8,080 bases of DNA from assembly GCA_011390055.1 (NCBI GenBank), contig JAABTC010000064.1:1-8080 (forward strand). The letters run 5' to 3'. The notes below the pieces were generated by a model. It did not search any database. It worked only from the letters and a program-made list of their open reading frames with translations, and was not told the origin of the DNA. Both the position numbers and the translations under genes were made by a program. Each line of letters opens with the position of its first letter. Position 1 is the stretch's first letter. This stretch comes from Burkholderiales bacterium. Lineage in GTDB: Bacteria > Pseudomonadota > Gammaproteobacteria > Burkholderiales > Burkholderiaceae_C. This document shows positions 6,409-8,080 of this stretch, one piece after another.

Positions 6409-7445
6409 GGAGGCAAGACCAGATCGGCCACCACCGCCCGGTGGTCCGATGCATCGCCGGCAGCGACGAAGCTGTCGATGACGTCGATCTCCGGGCTCAC
6501 GTAGATGTGGTCGATGCGCAGGAAATCATAGCCCCAGCGCAGTGTGTGCCCGTAGCTGTAGCCATAGCCCCGGCCGGCCAGCGAAAACGCGTTGCGCAAG
6601 CCCACCGCTTCGAGCGTCGCCAGCACTGGCGAGGATGGCGGCGCGTTCAGGTCGCCGCCCAGCACCAGCGGGCCCGCTTCGCCAGCAAGGTCGCGCGCAA
6701 GCTTCTGGGCTTGCGTCATGCGCCGCGCATGATTGAGTTGCCACCCGAGCAACCCGCCCAGCCCCTCGTGACGCGCGGCCATCAGCCCGGCGCGCGGCGA
6801 CTGGAAGTGCGCCGTCACCACCGTGAGCGGCTTGCCGTCGACATCGATGCGGCAACGCAGGTAGCGGTGGCTTTCCGATTCAAAACCGATCTGCCCGGCC
6901 GTGCAAGCCGCGATGGGGAACCGGCTGGCCACGACGTACTGGCCCTCCGCATAGACATGGCTCAAGCCGAACACGGCCGGTCCGTCGCTGACCGGTCGCT
7001 CGCTGCGCTCGATGAGCAGCCCGTGCGCATCCTGCATCACCAGCAGGTCGGGCGCGTGGCGTGCCACCGCCAACCCGAGCGCCTCCAGCCCGTCCGGCTG
7101 TTCCATCGTCTGCACAGCCTTGATGTTGTACGTCATGATGCGGATCGACCGGGGGTGCTCGCGTGCAGCGTTCCACTGCAGGCCCATGCCCGGGCCGAGC
7201 AGCGCCACCAGCGCCAGCAGGCATGCCGCCACCCAGATCCGTCCCAGCCAGGGGCTGATCAGCAAGGCCAGCAAGCACGGCAACAGCAGCCACGCATAGG
7301 GCAGAAATCGCACCAATTCGAGCCCCACGCTGTCGCTGTCGTCCGCTTGGTGCGCGATCACGCGCAAGGTCACGCCGAGCACCACCGCCAGCACACCCAA
7401 GCCGGCGGCCCGATGCACCAGCAGGCGCAGCCTGCGCAGGTTCAC
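6405..7445 (-). CDS. Membrane-anchored endonuclease/exonuclease/phosphatase (EEP) family protein
   Basis: 346 residues starting at GTG (7445-7443), which overlaps the preceding gene's TGA as GTGA. Three hydrophobic segments (about 13-30, 47-64 and 69-88) precede an EEP domain (about 101-346). Basic residues at the N-terminus (RRLR, HR) and near residue 69 place those loops inside, so the catalytic domain should face the periplasm. EEP motifs are TYNIK (105-109), TAHF with H213, GGDLNA with D265 and N267, RIDHIYVS with D312/H313, and SDHRAV with D334/H335. The usual metal-binding glutamate (as in 'LQE') appears as D139 in VMQDAHG. The family includes nucleases, sphingomyelinases and phosphatases. 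The layout recalls VanJ/YafD-like membrane EEP proteins, and VanJ has been linked to undecaprenyl pyrophosphate, so a lipid or lipid-phosphate substrate is a reasonable inference only. The upstream in-frame extension to 7775 is non-coding in character. Confidence 0.88.
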   Translation of the reverse strand: MNLRRLRLLVHRAAGLGVLAVVLGVTLRVIAHQADDSDSVGLELVRFLPYAWLLLPCLLALLISPWLGRIWVAACLLALVALLGPGMGLQWNAAREHPRSIRIMTYNIKAVQTMEQPDGLEALGLAVARHAPDLLVMQDAHGLLIERSERPVSDGPAVFGLSHVYAEGQYVVASRFPIAACTAGQIGFESESHRYLRCRIDVDGKPLTVVTAHFQSPRAGLMAARHEGLGGLLGWQLNHARRMTQAQKLARDLAGEAGPLVLGGDLNAPPSSPVLATLEAVGLRNAFSLAGRGYGYSYGHTLRWGYDFLRIDHIYVSPEIDVIDSFVAAGDASDHRAVVADLVLPP

Positions 7446-7936
7446 CGCACGGTCTGCGGAGCGAACGCCGCCAACCGCTCGCCGCTGATGCGGCAAATGC
7501 GCCAATCGGGCATCACCGTGGCGCCCATGCGTTCGTAGAACGCGATCGCGTCGGCGTTCCAGTCGAGCACGCTCCATTCGAAGCGGCCGCAGCCGCGTTC
7601 GACGGCCAGCGCGCCCAGGTGGTCGAGCAGGGCCTTGCCCAGACCACGCCCGCGGTGCGAGGGCCGCACGTACAGGTCTTCGAGGTAGAGCCCCGGACGC
7701 GCGAGGAAGGTCGAGAAATTGCCGAAGAAAAGCGCGAAGGCCACCAGTTCGCCGCGATCGTCGGCAACGACGCACTCGGCCGAAGGCCGGTCACCGAACA
7801 GGTGGGGTCGCAGGCGCTGGGGTGTCGCTTCGACCAGATGGGTCAGTTGCTCGAACTCGGCCAGCTCGCGGATCAGTCCGACGATCGCCTCGACGTCGTC
7901 CACGCGCGCAGGGCGCAGCAGGGGTTGGGTGGTCAT
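7442..7936 (-). CDS. GNAT family N-acetyltransferase, spermidine/spermine acetyltransferase-like
   Basis: This single-domain cytoplasmic acetyltransferase of 164 residues transfers acetyl from acetyl-CoA to an amine. It aligns by eye with the SSAT (SAT1) branch: LIRELAEFEQL (21-31), GLYLEDLYVRPSHRGRGLGKALL (82-104) carrying the acetyl-CoA pyrophosphate loop RGRGLG (95-100), and SVLDWNADAIAFYERMGA (122-139) with the conserved Y134 that commonly acts as general acid. SSAT relatives in bacteria acetylate polyamines, thialysine or other small amines, so the substrate is open. I chose the ATG at 7936-7934 because the domain begins there (MTTQPLLRPAR). An in-frame ATG at 7960 adds eight residues and has no ribosome binding site. 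It is the first gene of the operon, and its stop overlaps the next gene's GTG by four bases. Confidence 0.92.
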   Translation of the reverse strand: MTTQPLLRPARVDDVEAIVGLIRELAEFEQLTHLVEATPQRLRPHLFGDRPSAECVVADDRGELVAFALFFGNFSTFLARPGLYLEDLYVRPSHRGRGLGKALLDHLGALAVERGCGRFEWSVLDWNADAIAFYERMGATVMPDWRICRISGERLAAFAPQTVR

Positions 7937-8008
7937 GCACCGATTCTCGCAAACCGGCATGCGTTGGCAGGGGCCGGGTGTGGTGCAGCGCGTCGTCTAC
8001 AGTGAGCC
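7937..8008. promoter_or_regulatory. Divergent intergenic region with -10-like hexamers very close to both start codons
   Basis: This 72-bp gap must hold promoters for the GNAT operon (leftward) and the gene starting at 8009 (rightward). A -10-like GAGAAT lies at 7948-7943 on the minus strand, 6 bases from the GNAT ATG. TACAGT lies at 7998-8003 on the plus strand, 5 bases from the ATG at 8009. Each matches TATAAT at 4 of 6 positions. No good -35 is placed 16-18 bases from either one. TTGGCA at 7964-7969 resembles a -35 but is 28 bases from TACAGT. The promoters are therefore tentative. Confidence 0.3.
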
Positions 8009-8080
8009 ATGTCAGTGGCCCCCTATGCCCCGAGGCGCCCGGCCGCAGGCCGAAGCTTGGCCGTCCGCGGATTGAGCTAC
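8009..8080 (+). CDS. N-terminal start of a probable alpha/beta-fold hydrolase (runs off the window)
   Basis: The first 24 codons are visible from the ATG at 8009-8011, reading MSVAPYAPRRPAAGRSLAVR then GLSY. A short Pro/Arg/Ala-rich leader followed by 'VRGLSY' is how many betaproteobacterial alpha/beta-hydrolases begin, where it is normally followed by a strand such as H-V-R-x-W-G. This is recognition from a very short stretch, and the catalytic serine motif lies outside the window. There is no strong ribosome binding site, only GTGAG directly upstream. The frame at GTG 8003 is also open to the window edge, but its peptide (VSHVSGPLCPEAP) looks like no known start. The gene is divergent from the GNAT operon. 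Confidence 0.45.
   Translation, partial: MSVAPYAPRRPAAGRSLAVRGLSY

Noticed and set aside
4642..6504. Plus-strand open frames (4642-5676, 5695-6504) antisense to the acyl-CoA synthetase
   Set aside because: Same high-GC shadow effect; there are no motifs and no start signals.
6441..7538. Plus-strand open frame (365 codons) antisense to the EEP gene
   Set aside because: The product is Arg/His/Gln-rich without a domain, while the minus strand carries the complete EEP motif set.

Overview
The window is chromosomal DNA from a high-GC (about two thirds G+C by eye) bacterium. It is most likely a betaproteobacterium of the order Burkholderiales, in the Leptothrix/Rubrivivax/Comamonadaceae neighbourhood. 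This rests on strong G/C third-position bias, the flavour of the encoded proteins, and a G/C-rich hairpin repeat at 4561-4635 of a kind I associate with that group. The genus is an inference. All genes look like ordinary, intact chromosomal genes. I see no tRNA, rRNA, CRISPR array, insertion sequence, prophage or defence genes.

Left third (1-2443). On the minus strand, transcription runs from an ahpC promoter region near 2372-2443 through ahpC (peroxiredoxin, 1772-2335) and ahpF (its flavoprotein reductase, 185-1747). It may continue into an exported protein whose first 48 codons lie at 1-145. AhpC reduces hydroperoxides, and AhpF uses NAD(P)H to re-reduce AhpC. Upstream of ahpC there is a four-element OxyR-like site (2407-2443) placed directly against a plausible weak promoter. 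This fits peroxide-induced expression.

Middle (2490-4650). A Tas-like aldo/keto reductase (2519-3577, minus) ends in a hairpin plus T4 terminator that insulates it from the ahpC promoter. Divergent from it is an NmrA-type NAD(P)-binding SDR protein (3652-4560, plus). That gene converges with the next operon across a block of three adjacent hairpins that belongs to an apparent dispersed repeat family and may act as a terminator.

Right third (4654-8080). A tightly packed minus-strand operon runs GNAT acetyltransferase (7442-7936), then a membrane-anchored endonuclease/exonuclease/phosphatase (EEP) protein starting at GTG (6405-7445), then an AMP-forming acyl-CoA synthetase (4654-6408). Both junctions are 4-nt stop/start overlaps (GTGA and ATGA), which indicates translational coupling. 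Divergent from it, the first 24 codons of a probable alpha/beta-hydrolase start at 8009.

The coupled GNAT-EEP-synthetase operon is the least expected arrangement here, and its joint function is unknown. Nothing in the window amounts to a clearly new system.
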